DNA from: Mycobacterium sp. OAS707
Lineage (GTDB): Bacteria; Actinomycetota; Actinomycetes; Mycobacteriales; Mycobacteriaceae
Reading direction: 5' to 3'
NCBI RefSeq assembly: GCF_014873705.1
Contig: NZ_JADBDS010000003.1
Location: 744,001-808,000 of the forward strand
DNA length: 64,000 nt
The first letter of the stretch is position 1. Each line of letters begins with the position of its first letter. Made by a program: the position numbers and the translations under genes. Shown here one piece after another: positions 7,623-16,369 of the stretch. The notes beneath the pieces were generated by a model. It did not search any database, was not told where the DNA came from, and saw only the letters and a list, made by a program, of their open reading frames with translations.

Positions 7623-7710
7623 CGGTGGCGGAGGGATTTGAACCCTCGGACGGGGGTTACCCGTCACACGCTTTCGAGGCGTGCTCCTTAGGCCGCTCGG
7701 ACACGCCACC
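7623..7710 (-). tRNA. tRNA-Ser(CGA)
   Basis: The 88-nt cloverleaf has acceptor stem GGTGGCG/CGCCACC, discriminator G, a long variable arm typical of class II tRNA, and T-loop GGTTCAAATC. The anticodon loop CTCGAAA gives anticodon CGA (7674-7676 on the complement), reading UCG. No CCA is encoded. It lies directly downstream of tadA on the same strand. Confidence 0.97.
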
Positions 7711-7739
7711 GTGTGGCAGCTTACCGGCCGACGACCGCC

Positions 7740-8198
7740 CTAATCCAATCGCTGCTTCGCGAAGAACGCCTCGAGCGGCGCGGCGCACTCGGAAGCCAAC
7801 ACTCCCCCGCGTACTTCGGGCCGGTGCGTGAGCCGACGATCGCGCACCACGTCCCACAACGACCCGACCGCACCGGTCTTGGGTTCCCACGCACCGAACA
7901 CCAGTCGCGCTACCCGCGCCATCACCAACGCGCCCGCGCACATCGTGCATGGCTCCACCGTGACCGCCAGCGTGGCGCCTTCCAACCGCCAGCCGTCGCC
8001 CAACGCGGATGCCGCGGCCCGCATCGCCAGGATCTCGGCATGCGCGGTCGGATCACCGAGTTCCTCGCGCATGTTGGCCGCCCGCGCCAATTCCGTGCCG
8101 TCCGCGCCGACGATCACCGCCCCGATCGGCACATCGCGCGGGCCCGCTGCCCGCGCGGCCTCCAACGCAACCCGGATGAGGTCTTCGTCGGTTTTCAC
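7740..8198 (-). CDS. tadA: tRNA(Arg) adenosine-34 deaminase TadA
   Basis: TadA converts A34 to inosine in tRNA-Arg(ACG); that substrate tRNA is encoded in this window at 30047-30119. The 152-residue protein has the zinc-dependent deaminase core: TAHAEI (zinc His and catalytic Glu) and PCTMCAGAL (two zinc Cys), followed by RLVFGAWEPKTGAVGSLWDV, a TadA-type segment. The GTG start at 8198 overlaps the stop of the upstream partner gene as GTGA, which indicates translational coupling. Family length is about 150-165 residues. It is syntenic with Rv3752c. Confidence 0.95.
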   Translation of the reverse strand: MKTDEDLIRVALEAARAAGPRDVPIGAVIVGADGTELARAANMREELGDPTAHAEILAMRAAASALGDGWRLEGATLAVTVEPCTMCAGALVMARVARLVFGAWEPKTGAVGSLWDVVRDRRLTHRPEVRGGVLASECAAPLEAFFAKQRLD

Positions 8199-8716
8199 CG
8201 ACCCAAACGGTCGAGGACGGCCGACAGCTCGTCGGCGAATCCCATCTCCCTGGCGATCCGGCCCAACTGCTCGTCGGCATACAGGTCGGATTCGTCGAGG
8301 ATCACGCCAAGCACCGCTTCCGGCAGGCCGATATCGGCCAATACCCCGAGGTCGCCCTCCTCGAACGGGTCGGCTTCTTCGAGTTCCTCGGGTGAGATGT
8401 CGTTGTCGAGCTTCTCGAGCACCTCGGCAGCGATGTCGTAGTCGAGTGCGGCGGTTGCGTCCGAAAGCAGCAGCCGCGTTCCGGCAGGCGCCGGCCGCAC
8501 GATCACGAAGAACTCGTCGTCGACGTCCAGCAATCCGAAAACGGCACCGGCACTGCGCAATTCGCGTAGCTCTGTTTCCGCCGCGGTGAGGCTGTTCAGG
8601 GCGGCCTTGCGCATCGCCGAGCAACGCCACTTGCCGTCCTCGCGTACAACGGCCACGCCGAAGCCGTCGGGCATATCCGCGGCCTGGCCCTGTGCCGGTG
8701 CACTCTGTGCTCCCAT
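8195..8716 (-). CDS. tRNA adenosine deaminase-associated protein
   Basis: This 173-residue acidic protein is the conserved actinobacterial partner encoded just upstream of tadA (Rv3753c type). The N-terminal half reads GFGVAVVREDGKWRCSAM with ELRELRSAGAVFGLLDVDDE. The C-terminal half is Asp/Glu-rich and ends AREMGFADELSAVLDRLGR. Its role is not established, but the conserved pairing and 4-bp overlap suggest it assists TadA. ATG 8716 is the start chosen; an internal Met at position 15 (MPDGFG) is the alternative. Confidence 0.85.
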   Translation of the reverse strand: MGAQSAPAQGQAADMPDGFGVAVVREDGKWRCSAMRKAALNSLTAAETELRELRSAGAVFGLLDVDDEFFVIVRPAPAGTRLLLSDATAALDYDIAAEVLEKLDNDISPEELEEADPFEEGDLGVLADIGLPEAVLGVILDESDLYADEQLGRIAREMGFADELSAVLDRLGR

Positions 8717-8809
8717 GTGGGCTAACGGTAGTCCGGAGGTGCAGGCTTTACCAGCAATGGCCACCAAGCCTGACGTCGGGCGATACCGGCGATATGCCAA
8801 CCTGGAAGG

Positions 8810-9769
8810 GTGACAAACACACCCATTTGCGTGGTGGGTCTTGGACTTATCGGGGGCTCCGTAATGCGCGCGGCGGCCGCGGCCGGGCGTGAGGTGTTCG
8901 GCTACAACCGCTCGATCGATGGCGTCCAGGCCGCGAAGTTCGACGGCTTCGACGCCACCGACAACCTCGACGATGCCCTGACGCACGCCGCCGACAGCAA
9001 AGCCCTGATCGTGCTCGCCGTCCCGGTGCCTGCACTGTCGCAGATGTTGGGTCGCATCCGTGACACCGCGCCCGAATGCCCGCTGACCGACGTGACCAGT
9101 GTGAAGGGCTGCGTTGTCGACGAAGTCCGGTCGTTCGGTCTGCTCGAGCGCTTCGTCGGCGGCCATCCGATGACCGGGACAGCGCACTCCGGCTGGGCCG
9201 CCGGCAACGCTCGGCTGTTCGTCGGCGCGCCCTGGGTGGTCGCCGTCGACGACCACGTTGACCCCGACATCTGGACGATGGTGATGAACCTCGCGCTGGA
9301 CTGCGGCGCCGTCGTCGTCCCGGCCCGATCCGACGAGCACGACGCCGCCGCCGCCACCATCTCACACCTACCCCACCTGCTTGCCGAAGCGCTCGCGATC
9401 ACCGCGGGCGAGGTGCCGTTAGCGTTCGCGTTGGCCGCCGGCTCGTTTCGTGACGGCACCAGAGTGGCGGCCACCGCACCTGATCTGGTGCGCGCCATGT
9501 GCGAGGCCAATGCCGATCAGCTGCTGCCTGTTCTGGAGCGCACGCTTTCACTGCTCGGCCAGGCCCGCGATGCGCTGGCCGCGAAGAGCCCGCTGACGGA
9601 GCTGGTCGAACCAGGTCATGCGGCCCGGATCCGCTACGACAGCTTCAGCAGACCCGACATCGTGACGGTCGTCGTCGGCAACGAGAGGTGGCGCGAGGAG
9701 CTCGCCGCCGCCGGCCGCGCGGGCGGGGTGATCAGATCCGCTCTGCCAACCCTGGGTAGTCGAGGATGA
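8810..9769 (+). CDS. tyrA: Prephenate dehydrogenase TyrA
   Basis: TyrA oxidatively decarboxylates prephenate to 4-hydroxyphenylpyruvate, the tyrosine branch of aromatic biosynthesis. The 319-residue product begins with VVGLGLIGGSVM (NAD(P) site). It carries TDVTSVKG, the active-site GGHPMTGTAHSG with the catalytic His, and SHLPHLLAEAL, matching Rv3754 throughout. It has no fused chorismate mutase or ACT domain. The GTG start at 8810 gives MTNTPICVVG. The last 38 bp overlap the convergent gene at 9732. Confidence 0.96.
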   Translation: MTNTPICVVGLGLIGGSVMRAAAAAGREVFGYNRSIDGVQAAKFDGFDATDNLDDALTHAADSKALIVLAVPVPALSQMLGRIRDTAPECPLTDVTSVKGCVVDEVRSFGLLERFVGGHPMTGTAHSGWAAGNARLFVGAPWVVAVDDHVDPDIWTMVMNLALDCGAVVVPARSDEHDAAAATISHLPHLLAEALAITAGEVPLAFALAAGSFRDGTRVAATAPDLVRAMCEANADQLLPVLERTLSLLGQARDALAAKSPLTELVEPGHAARIRYDSFSRPDIVTVVVGNERWREELAAAGRAGGVIRSALPTLGSRG

Positions 9770-10349
9770 AGCCCTCGTCGTCGACCCGGATCGTGGTCTC
9801 GGCGACCGGAGAATGCAGCTTGATCCCGTCGGGCGCGCTGCTGTAGCCGATGACCGCAGGGTCCACCGACAGCTCGGGCAGCCGCACGTAGACCACCGGG
9901 CACGTGATCGAATCGGTGCGCTGATAGAGCCCGGTGCGCCGGATCGGCAGCGCGTTGAAGAACGGGCTGAAGATCACATCGACATCGAGCGCGCCCTCAT
10001 AGGCGGCGCGTTTGGATTCGCCGGTGTGCTGTTGGATCAGCCACATGTTCTCTTCGTCGCGGGCGATCGACAGCTGCCGCTCGCGCTCGGCAAGTGTGAC
10101 GGTCATCGACAGCCGCTTTGTCCCGCCCGCCTCATCGGTCACCAGGTCATAGGAAGCCGAGAAGGCGGGATGCGACGGCGTCGCGGCGGCGACGATCCTG
10201 CCGTATGCCTTTATGCGGTTGCCGGACAGCTGAACCCGCACGGATTCCATCCGCGGTACGTCATGCGCTCGCCAGGTCAAGATTCGCGGCCACTGGCCCT
10301 TTTGCTCCTCGCGTGCGCCTGCGCTTTCGGAGCCGCCTGCTTCACTCAC
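9732..10349 (-). CDS. Putative glycolipid-binding family protein (Rv3755c-like)
   Basis: The 205-residue protein matches the conserved mycobacterial Rv3755c family, related to the putative glycolipid-binding domain once called DUF1089. Seen blocks are WPRILTWRAHDVPRMESVRV, RIKAYGRIVAAATP, VTLAERERQLSIARDEENMW, DVDVIFSPFFNALPIRR and a C-terminal GFILDYPGLAERI. No signal peptide is present. The GTG start overlaps the stop of the osmoprotectant permease gene as GTGA, so it is the last gene of the proX-V-W-Z operon and translationally coupled to it. Whether it has anything to do with transport is not known. Confidence 0.8.
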   Translation of the reverse strand: MSEAGGSESAGAREEQKGQWPRILTWRAHDVPRMESVRVQLSGNRIKAYGRIVAAATPSHPAFSASYDLVTDEAGGTKRLSMTVTLAERERQLSIARDEENMWLIQQHTGESKRAAYEGALDVDVIFSPFFNALPIRRTGLYQRTDSITCPVVYVRLPELSVDPAVIGYSSAPDGIKLHSPVAETTIRVDDEGFILDYPGLAERI

Positions 10350-11146
10350 CCCTCTACCGTAAGCGAAGGATCCCCTCGTTCGTAGCGGCCTACCGAACTG
10401 CTTGAAGAAGGCGAGTGCGCCGTCGTTCTCGACTCGAGGACGATCTCGTCGCCGAGCAACGGTTGCGGCATGCCCCGAAGTTTCTGCAGCCGGCCGGAGC
10501 CGGGGACCGACGCCCATACGGCGAAAGCCAGCGCCGCGTCGAGGAGCAACGCCAGCGCGGTGACCATCAGCGCACCGACCAACGCGAGATAGAACTGACG
10601 CACCTTGATGCCGTCGATCAGGTAGCGGCCGAGGCCGCCGAGACTGGCGTAGGCCGCGACCGTCGCGGTGGCGACGATCTGCAGCGTCGCCGTGCGCAGG
10701 CCCCCGAGGATCAGCGGCATCGCGTTGGGCACCTCGACGCGCAGCAGCACCCGGGTCTCTGTCATGCCCATCGAACGCGCCGCGTCGACGACCGCGCGGT
10801 CCACATTGGCGATGCCGGAGTAGGTGCCCGCCAACAACGGTGGGATGCCCAGCAACATCAGCGCCACCGTCGGCGGCACCAGCCCCAGGCCCCACAGCAG
10901 TACACCCAGCAACAACACGCCGAGCGTGGGCAGTGCGCGAAGCGCGTTGACCCCGGTCACTACGAGGAAGGTGCCGCGGCCGGTGTGCCCGATGATCATG
11001 CCGAGTGGGATGGCAATGAGGGCCGAGAAGACGACGGCGACGAGGGTGTACTGCAGGTGCTCGAGAATGCGGGCCGTAAGGCCGGCGGCCCCACCCCAGT
11101 TGGCCGCGGTGAAGATGTACGAAAGTGCTTGCTGCAGAAAGTTCAT
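10346..11146 (-). CDS. proZ: Osmoprotectant ABC transporter permease ProZ
   Basis: The 266-residue membrane protein has about six hydrophobic helices and the binding-protein-dependent permease (EAA) loop around DAARSMGMTETRVLLRVEVP. It pairs with ProW as the heterodimeric membrane channel of a glycine-betaine/choline-type importer. The C-terminal 35 residues after the last helix are charged and Ser-rich (RTTAHSPSSSSSVGRYERG). Its ATG overlaps the proW stop as ATGA. It corresponds to Rv3756c. Confidence 0.92.
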   Translation of the reverse strand: MNFLQQALSYIFTAANWGGAAGLTARILEHLQYTLVAVVFSALIAIPLGMIIGHTGRGTFLVVTGVNALRALPTLGVLLLGVLLWGLGLVPPTVALMLLGIPPLLAGTYSGIANVDRAVVDAARSMGMTETRVLLRVEVPNAMPLILGGLRTATLQIVATATVAAYASLGGLGRYLIDGIKVRQFYLALVGALMVTALALLLDAALAFAVWASVPGSGRLQKLRGMPQPLLGDEIVLESRTTAHSPSSSSSVGRYERGDPSLTVEG

Positions 11147-11826
11147 GCGGCCGCTCCTGCGGTCGCTCCTGCGCGTGCTGCTCGGGGCACATTGGTGGCC
11201 CTCGTCCAGGGCGTCATCGCCTTTCCGGCGAACATGATCAGGGAGTCGATGACGATGGCCAGCACGAAGATCGCAATGATGCCTGCGATGATCTGGTCGC
11301 TCTTGTTGGCCTGATACCCCTCGGTGAACCAGGTGCCAAGGCCACCGATTCCGATCACCGATCCGACCGAAACCATGGAGATGTTGGTGACGGCGACCAC
11401 GCGCAGACTTGCAATGAGCACCGGAACAGCAAGTGGCAGCTCCACTTTCAACATTCGCGAGATCGGCTTGTAGCCGACGGCGGTCGCGGCGTCGAGCACC
11501 GCGGGTGACACCGCGTCCAGCGCCTCGGGCACCGCGCGCACCAACAGCGCGACGGTGTAAAGCGTCAGCGCCACAATGACATTCGCCTCGTCGAGGATGC
11601 GGGTAGGAATGATCAGCGGCAGCACGACGAACAGGGCCAGGGACGGGATGGTGAAGATGATGCTGGCAGTCACCGTCGTCAGCCGTCGCAACGCAGTGGT
11701 CCGCTGGACCAGCGCGCCGAGCGGCACGGCGATGATCAGTCCAAGGACGATTGGAACCAGTGACAACCGTAGGTGGATCAGCGTCAGCGTCCAGAGGTCG
11801 TCGAGGTGAGTGAGCAGATAGCGCAT
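11143..11826 (-). CDS. proW: Osmoprotectant ABC transporter permease ProW
   Basis: The 227-residue permease starts MRYLLTHLDDLWTLTLIHLR and has five to six membrane helices and an EAA-like loop around DAATAVGYKPISRMLKVELP. That loop should dock onto the ProV ATPase. The C-terminal tail is Ala/Thr-rich. It starts 3 bp after proV and overlaps proZ by 4 bp, corresponding to Rv3757c. The transported solute (betaine, choline, proline betaine or other) cannot be fixed from the sequence. Confidence 0.92.
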   Translation of the reverse strand: MRYLLTHLDDLWTLTLIHLRLSLVPIVLGLIIAVPLGALVQRTTALRRLTTVTASIIFTIPSLALFVVLPLIIPTRILDEANVIVALTLYTVALLVRAVPEALDAVSPAVLDAATAVGYKPISRMLKVELPLAVPVLIASLRVVAVTNISMVSVGSVIGIGGLGTWFTEGYQANKSDQIIAGIIAIFVLAIVIDSLIMFAGKAMTPWTRATNVPRAARAGATAGAAA

Positions 11827-11829
11827 CGG

Positions 11830-12939
11830 CTACCCCAGCTCCGGAACGCGGCGCTGTTCGCTGAGCGCCTCGAGCACATCATCGGCGCGCACGCCGCCGA
11901 TCAAGTGGCCGCTCTCATCGACCGCAACACCCAACCCGGTCGGTGAGGACAGCGCGGCGTCGAGCGCCTGTCGCAGGGTGCCGTCCGGCTTGAAGAAGGA
12001 CCCGCCGCCGACGGTGCTGTCATACAGCGATGAGCCCTTGCGGTGGACCGCGACACCATCGGCGTTGATCCAGGCCAGTGGCGTGCGATCTGCCTTGACG
12101 ACCAGGGACCATTCACCGGGCTGCAACGCCAGAGCGTCGACCTCGCCGTCGGCCACCGTCTTGATCTCGTGCAGCGGCAGACCCGTCGCATGGAAGAACT
12201 GCAAGCCCCGATAACCACGGTCGGCCCCGACGAATCCCGAAACGAGCTCGTTGGCGGGGTTGGACAACACGAACGCCGGGTCTGCGTACTGCAACAACGT
12301 GCCGCCGCGCCCGAACACCGCGACCTTGTCGCCTAGCTTGACCGCCTCGTCGATGTCGTGGGTGACGAACACGATCGTCTTGCGCAATTCGCTTTGCAGC
12401 CGCAGGATTTCGGTCTGCAACTCTTCGCGCACCACCGGGTCCACCGCGCTGAACGGTTCATCCATCAACAGGATCGGCGGGTCCGCAGCCAACGCGCGAG
12501 CCACACCAACCCGCTGCTGTTGACCGCCCGACAATTGCGCCGGGTAGCGGTTGGCGAGCTTCGGGTCCAGACCGACGCGCTCCATCACGTCCAGCGCGGA
12601 TTTGCGTGCGCTGCGCCGTGATTCGCCTCGCAGCACCGGCACGGTGGCGACGTTGTCGACCACCCGCAGATGCGGCATCAACCCCGCGCTCTGGATGACA
12701 TAGCCGATGCCGAGCCGCAGCTTCACCGCGTCGACTTTCGTGACGTCTTTACCGTCCACGGTGAGTGTGCCCGACGTCGGCTCGATCATCCGGTTGATCA
12801 TCCGCATCGAGGTGGTCTTGCCGCAGCCGGATGGACCGACGAACACCGTCAGCGTCCCCTCCGGGACCTCCAGTGTCAGGTTGTCAACCGCGACAGTGCC
12901 ATCGGGATATTTCTTGGTGACGTTCTCGAATGTGATCAT
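11830..12939 (-). CDS. proV: Osmoprotectant ABC transporter ATP-binding protein ProV
   Basis: The 369-residue ATPase shows Walker A GPSGCGKT (35-42), signature LSGGQQQRVGVARALA, Walker B ILLMDEPFSAVDP and the switch His in VTHDIDE. Beyond about residue 240 is the accessory region of OpuCA/ProV-type proteins, including a partial CBS-like segment GLGVAVDESGHLIGGVRADD. Such regions gate transport by ionic strength in the family. It lies 4 bp after proX and 3 bp before proW, in the order of Rv3758c. Confidence 0.95.
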   Translation of the reverse strand: MITFENVTKKYPDGTVAVDNLTLEVPEGTLTVFVGPSGCGKTTSMRMINRMIEPTSGTLTVDGKDVTKVDAVKLRLGIGYVIQSAGLMPHLRVVDNVATVPVLRGESRRSARKSALDVMERVGLDPKLANRYPAQLSGGQQQRVGVARALAADPPILLMDEPFSAVDPVVREELQTEILRLQSELRKTIVFVTHDIDEAVKLGDKVAVFGRGGTLLQYADPAFVLSNPANELVSGFVGADRGYRGLQFFHATGLPLHEIKTVADGEVDALALQPGEWSLVVKADRTPLAWINADGVAVHRKGSSLYDSTVGGGSFFKPDGTLRQALDAALSSPTGLGVAVDESGHLIGGVRADDVLEALSEQRRVPELG

Positions 12940-12943
12940 TCGT

Positions 12944-13885
12944 CTATTTCTGCAGGGGCTTGTCGAAGCCGTTGTCCTTGATCCACTTTTGCGCCGCCTC
13001 GTCGGGGTCGATGCCCTTGTTGCCTTCCACCGCCGTGTTGAGCTGAATCAGACCCTCTGTGGTCAGTTTCGCGCTGACGGCGTCCAATACGGTCTTGAGC
13101 TCAGCGGACATCTTCTGTGACGCCACCAGCGGCACCACGTTCGCCGCGAGGAATACGTTCTTCGGATCCTCGAGAACCACAAGGTGACTCTGCTCGATCG
13201 CCGGTGAAGTGCTGAAGACGTTGGCCGCGGTGATGGCACCGCTCGTCAGGGCTTGCACTGTCGCGGGTCCGCCGCCGTCACTGATCGCGACGAAGTTGGC
13301 GGGCGCGATGTCCAGACCGTATTTGTCCTTGAGACCGACGAGGCCGGTCACGCGGGTCTGAAATTCCGATGGCCCGCCGACTTTCACCTCGGCTGAATGC
13401 GCGGCAAGGTCCGCAATCGATTTGAGATTCCACTTCTGCGCGGTCGCCTCGGCCACCGCCAGGGTGTCTTTGTCCTCCGCCGGTGATGGATACAAGATCG
13501 ACAGATCGCCGGGAAGCGCTTTGAGCAGAGCCAACAGCACCGCATCGGACGTCGTCGCCGTCGCCTGCTTGTCGAAGTACTGAAGGAGGTTGCCGGTGTA
13601 CTCCGGGATCAGGTCGATGGAATGGTCTTGCACCGCAGGGATATACGTTTCGCGGCTGCCGATGCCGAACTGACGGCCGACGGTGAAGCCGTTGGCTTCC
13701 AACGCCTGGGCGTAGAGCTCGGCGATGATCTTCGACTCGGTGAAGTCGGCCGAACCGACCTTGATCGACTTGAGATCTCCGGATATCTCTCCGCCGCCGA
13801 GCGGGTTGGAGCTGCCGCAGCCTGCGATCACGAGCGCGAGAACCGCCGCCATGACCGCCAGAATCGATGTACGCGTGCTCGACAT
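12944..13885 (-). CDS. proX: Osmoprotectant-binding lipoprotein ProX
   Basis: The 313-residue solute-binding protein has a signal peptide with lipobox VIAGC, so it is anchored to the outer face of the membrane. The OpuAC-type fold is recognised from IKVGSADFTESKIIAELYAQ, GSRETYIPAVQDHSIDLIPE and EYTGNLLQYFDKQ near the start of the mature domain. The ATG at 13885 follows GGGAGGAC about 8 bp upstream. It is the first gene of the proX-V-W-Z operon and corresponds to Rv3759c. The open frame upstream of the signal peptide is not part of the gene. Confidence 0.94.
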   Translation of the reverse strand: MSSTRTSILAVMAAVLALVIAGCGSSNPLGGGEISGDLKSIKVGSADFTESKIIAELYAQALEANGFTVGRQFGIGSRETYIPAVQDHSIDLIPEYTGNLLQYFDKQATATTSDAVLLALLKALPGDLSILYPSPAEDKDTLAVAEATAQKWNLKSIADLAAHSAEVKVGGPSEFQTRVTGLVGLKDKYGLDIAPANFVAISDGGGPATVQALTSGAITAANVFSTSPAIEQSHLVVLEDPKNVFLAANVVPLVASQKMSAELKTVLDAVSAKLTTEGLIQLNTAVEGNKGIDPDEAAQKWIKDNGFDKPLQK

Positions 13886-14014
13886 ACCGAACGTCCTCCC
13901 GGCGCATTGGCTCCCCCGGGACCCTATCGAGATGTGCGCCGAAACGCCGCCCTTTAGGTCAGCGTGATCACTGATGTGGTTTCTTTCGGTGCTGGAACGG
14001 GCAAAGATGGCACT

Positions 14015-14419
14015 ATGACCAGCGATCCGCCCGCCTCGCCCGATCACCCCCGCGGCGAGGTTCCGCCGAGGCCTCTTGAGCCGCAGGCGGGCTCCTCGAA
14101 GGGGGCGCCGCCGGACCCGACGGCCACCCCGGGCGAGTATCTCGTTTCGCCGGAGTCGGCCGTCAAGTTCACGCGTGCGGCGGCGCTGTGGTCGGCGCTG
14201 ATCGTCGGGTTCGTGATTCTGATCCTGCTGCTGGTCTTCATCCTGCAGAACACCGATTCGGCGACCATCCACTTCTTCGGGTGGGAGTGGAACCTGCCGG
14301 TGGGCGTGGCGATTCTGCTCGCCGCGGTGTGCGGCGGACTGCTGACCGTCGCGGCAGGCACCGCGCGCATTGTGCAGTTGCGCCGCGCGGCGAAGAAGAA
14401 TTTGAAGGCAGGCCTTTAA
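14015..14419 (+). CDS. LapA-domain (DUF1049) membrane protein
   Basis: The 134-residue product begins with about 45 disordered Pro-rich cytoplasmic residues. Two transmembrane helices follow (ALWSALIVGFVILILLLVFI and VGVAILLAAVCGGLLTVAAG) joined by the short loop QNTDSATIHFFGWEWNLP, the usual LapA/DUF1049 pattern, and then a basic tail. The ATG at 14015 gives MTSDPPASPD. It is the counterpart of Rv3760; function in mycobacteria is unknown. The stop overlaps the stop of the convergent hydrolase. Confidence 0.82.
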   Translation: MTSDPPASPDHPRGEVPPRPLEPQAGSSKGAPPDPTATPGEYLVSPESAVKFTRAAALWSALIVGFVILILLLVFILQNTDSATIHFFGWEWNLPVGVAILLAAVCGGLLTVAAGTARIVQLRRAAKKNLKAGL

Positions 14420-15333
14420 TTCAGCACCGCAGCGGCGATCACGTCGGGGTGGGTGTACGGGATCATGTGGTTGCCGTCGACGATGACCAGTCGGGTCTGC
14501 GGCAGGCTGTCGGCGAGCCGTCGGGCGTGGTCGATACTGATCAGCTTGTCGTCGAGCGCGGCGACGATCACCGACGGCACGCGGATCTGGGACACGTTGG
14601 CGTCCACCCAACGCGAGGTGTCGTCGAACTCCAGTTGGTCTGAGGCGTATGCGGCCAGATTGCCGGGCGTCATCGTCACCGACAGCAGGCGCGCCTCGTA
14701 TGTCGCGTCCGTCGGCTTCGGCTCGAAGGCATGCGCTGCACCACCGCTCGCGATCAGCCGTTTGATCACGTTTCCTGCCGTCACGTCGATGACTGTGCCG
14801 ACGACCGGCAGCTGACTGAACTGGACGTAGTGGGCGTTGAATTGATCCATCGGCTTCGAGCGGGTGCCACCCGCGCCGGGCGCGACGAGGATCATCTTTG
14901 CGATGTCTTGCGGATACCGACGCGCAAGCCCGAGCGCCACCGTGCCGCCGAACGAGTGCCCGACCACAACCGCGCGGGAAAGCCTTAGCTGCGTGAGCAT
15001 TTCGTGCACCAGCTCGATCTGTTCCTGATACGGCAGCCAGCCGCCCTTCGACCACCCGAACCCGGGGCGGTCGATTGCGATCACGTGCCTGCCCCGCAGC
15101 AGCGGGAAGACCCGCTCGAAATCCTTGTGCGTGCCGGGCAGTCCATGAATCAGCACCACCGGAGGACCTTCGCCGGGCTGCTCGAAGAAGTTAATGTCCT
15201 TGCCCCGCAGGCTGATATACCGCCCGTCGGACTGCGGCATCGAAGGCAGCTTCGCCAATGTGAGGTTGACCGCCGTCAGTGCAACCACCAGGAGAACAAC
15301 CGACCAGGCAGCGAAGCGGACGAACCGGCGCAT
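14416..15333 (-). CDS. Membrane-anchored alpha/beta hydrolase
   Basis: The 305-residue protein has an N-terminal hydrophobic anchor (FAAWSVVLLVVALTAVNLTL) followed by an alpha/beta-hydrolase domain. Seen are oxyanion motif HGLPGTHKDF, nucleophile elbow VVGHSFGGT, a late acid in AALDDKL and base His in DGNHMIPYTHPD. It is likely an extracytoplasmic esterase or lipase-like enzyme; the substrate is unknown. The ATG at 15333 follows the upstream phosphotransferase stop by 1 bp (TGACATG), so the two are cotranscribed. Confidence 0.85.
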   Translation of the reverse strand: MRRFVRFAAWSVVLLVVALTAVNLTLAKLPSMPQSDGRYISLRGKDINFFEQPGEGPPVVLIHGLPGTHKDFERVFPLLRGRHVIAIDRPGFGWSKGGWLPYQEQIELVHEMLTQLRLSRAVVVGHSFGGTVALGLARRYPQDIAKMILVAPGAGGTRSKPMDQFNAHYVQFSQLPVVGTVIDVTAGNVIKRLIASGGAAHAFEPKPTDATYEARLLSVTMTPGNLAAYASDQLEFDDTSRWVDANVSQIRVPSVIVAALDDKLISIDHARRLADSLPQTRLVIVDGNHMIPYTHPDVIAAAVLN

Positions 15334-15334
15334 G

Positions 15335-16360
15335 TCAGGCCAGGATGCGCAGGCCCTCGGCGACCAGCGGAGCCACCGCCTTGTCGACCGCATCCGCATC
15401 GTCGGCCACCCCGCCACCCATGCGGGCTCGAAATGCGATGCCCGCGGCGATGATTGCCACCTTGAAGTAGCCGAGTGCCAGATAGAAGTCCCAGTTGTCC
15501 AGCGGCTGTTCGGCTGCCAACGAATAGCGATTCGCGAGGTCGTCCACCTCGGGCATGAGCGGTGACGCCCACGCCGACGCCGCGTGGATCATGTTGAACA
15601 TGGGGTGGCGGTAAACGCACATCAGCGCGGCGTCACTGAGCGGATCGCCAAGCGTGGACATCTCCCAGTCCAGCACCGCCACGACCTTGGTGGCATCCTG
15701 CGCATCGAGAATCGTGTTGTCGATCCGGTAGTCGCCGTGCACGATCGAGCTACGACTCTGCGGCGGAATCGCTTCTGCCAGAGCCGAATGCAGCCGTTTG
15801 ACGTCGGCGTCGCACGGGTCGTCCTCGCGCCGCACCAGGTCCCACTGCCCGCCCCAACGGCGTACCTGCCGTTCGAGGTAGCCCGTTGGCTTGCCGAAGT
15901 CGCCGAGCCCGACGGCCTCAGGGTCGACGGCATGCAGATCGGCGAGCACCCGAATCAGCGCGTCGACGCAGTCGCTGATGACGGCCTTGTCGCCGAGCTT
16001 CTCGAGCTCGTCGTCGTAGCGGACGACCCGGCCCGCAACATGCTCCACCATTTGGAACGGCGCGCCGAGCACGGAGTCGTCGTTGCGCATCGTGACGGCG
16101 CGCGCGACGGGCACCGGGGTGTCGGCCAGCGCCGCAACCACCTTGTACTCGCGCGCCATGTCGTGGGCCGAGGGCGTCAGCCCGTGCAGCGGCGGCCGCC
16201 GCAACACCCACTTGTGCGCGTCGTCGGACACCAGGAACGTCAGGTTGGACCGGCCGCCGGAGATCAGCTCGGCCCGCAACTCCCCGCTGCGTGCGATGCC
16301 GATGGACTGCAGATGGCGATCAAGGGCGTCGAGGTCCAGCCCTTCGAGCGAGGTAGTCAC
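15335..16360 (-). CDS. Phosphotransferase (APH/ACAD10-like) family protein, fadE36 ortholog
   Basis: The 341-residue protein is an aminoglycoside-phosphotransferase-fold kinase, not an acyl-CoA dehydrogenase, although the M. tuberculosis ortholog Rv3761c carries the name FadE36. Seen are a nucleotide-loop region GGRSNLTFLV, Brenner-type catalytic loop IVHGDYRIDNTIL (catalytic Asp and Asn), and the metal-binding Asp in AVLDWEMSTLGDP. Relatives such as the ACAD10 N-terminal domain phosphorylate hydroxyacyl-CoAs. The GTG start at 16360 is 9 bp after the phosphatase stop, within one minus-strand operon. Confidence 0.88.
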   Translation of the reverse strand: MTTSLEGLDLDALDRHLQSIGIARSGELRAELISGGRSNLTFLVSDDAHKWVLRRPPLHGLTPSAHDMAREYKVVAALADTPVPVARAVTMRNDDSVLGAPFQMVEHVAGRVVRYDDELEKLGDKAVISDCVDALIRVLADLHAVDPEAVGLGDFGKPTGYLERQVRRWGGQWDLVRREDDPCDADVKRLHSALAEAIPPQSRSSIVHGDYRIDNTILDAQDATKVVAVLDWEMSTLGDPLSDAALMCVYRHPMFNMIHAASAWASPLMPEVDDLANRYSLAAEQPLDNWDFYLALGYFKVAIIAAGIAFRARMGGGVADDADAVDKAVAPLVAEGLRILA

Positions 16361-16369
16361 TCGACTTGT

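Noticed and set aside
10350..11192. Long upstream extension of the glycolipid-binding-type ORF through proZ.
   Set aside because: It is the out-of-frame shadow of proZ; the GTG at 10349 starts the conserved block and overlaps the proZ stop in the usual coupled manner.
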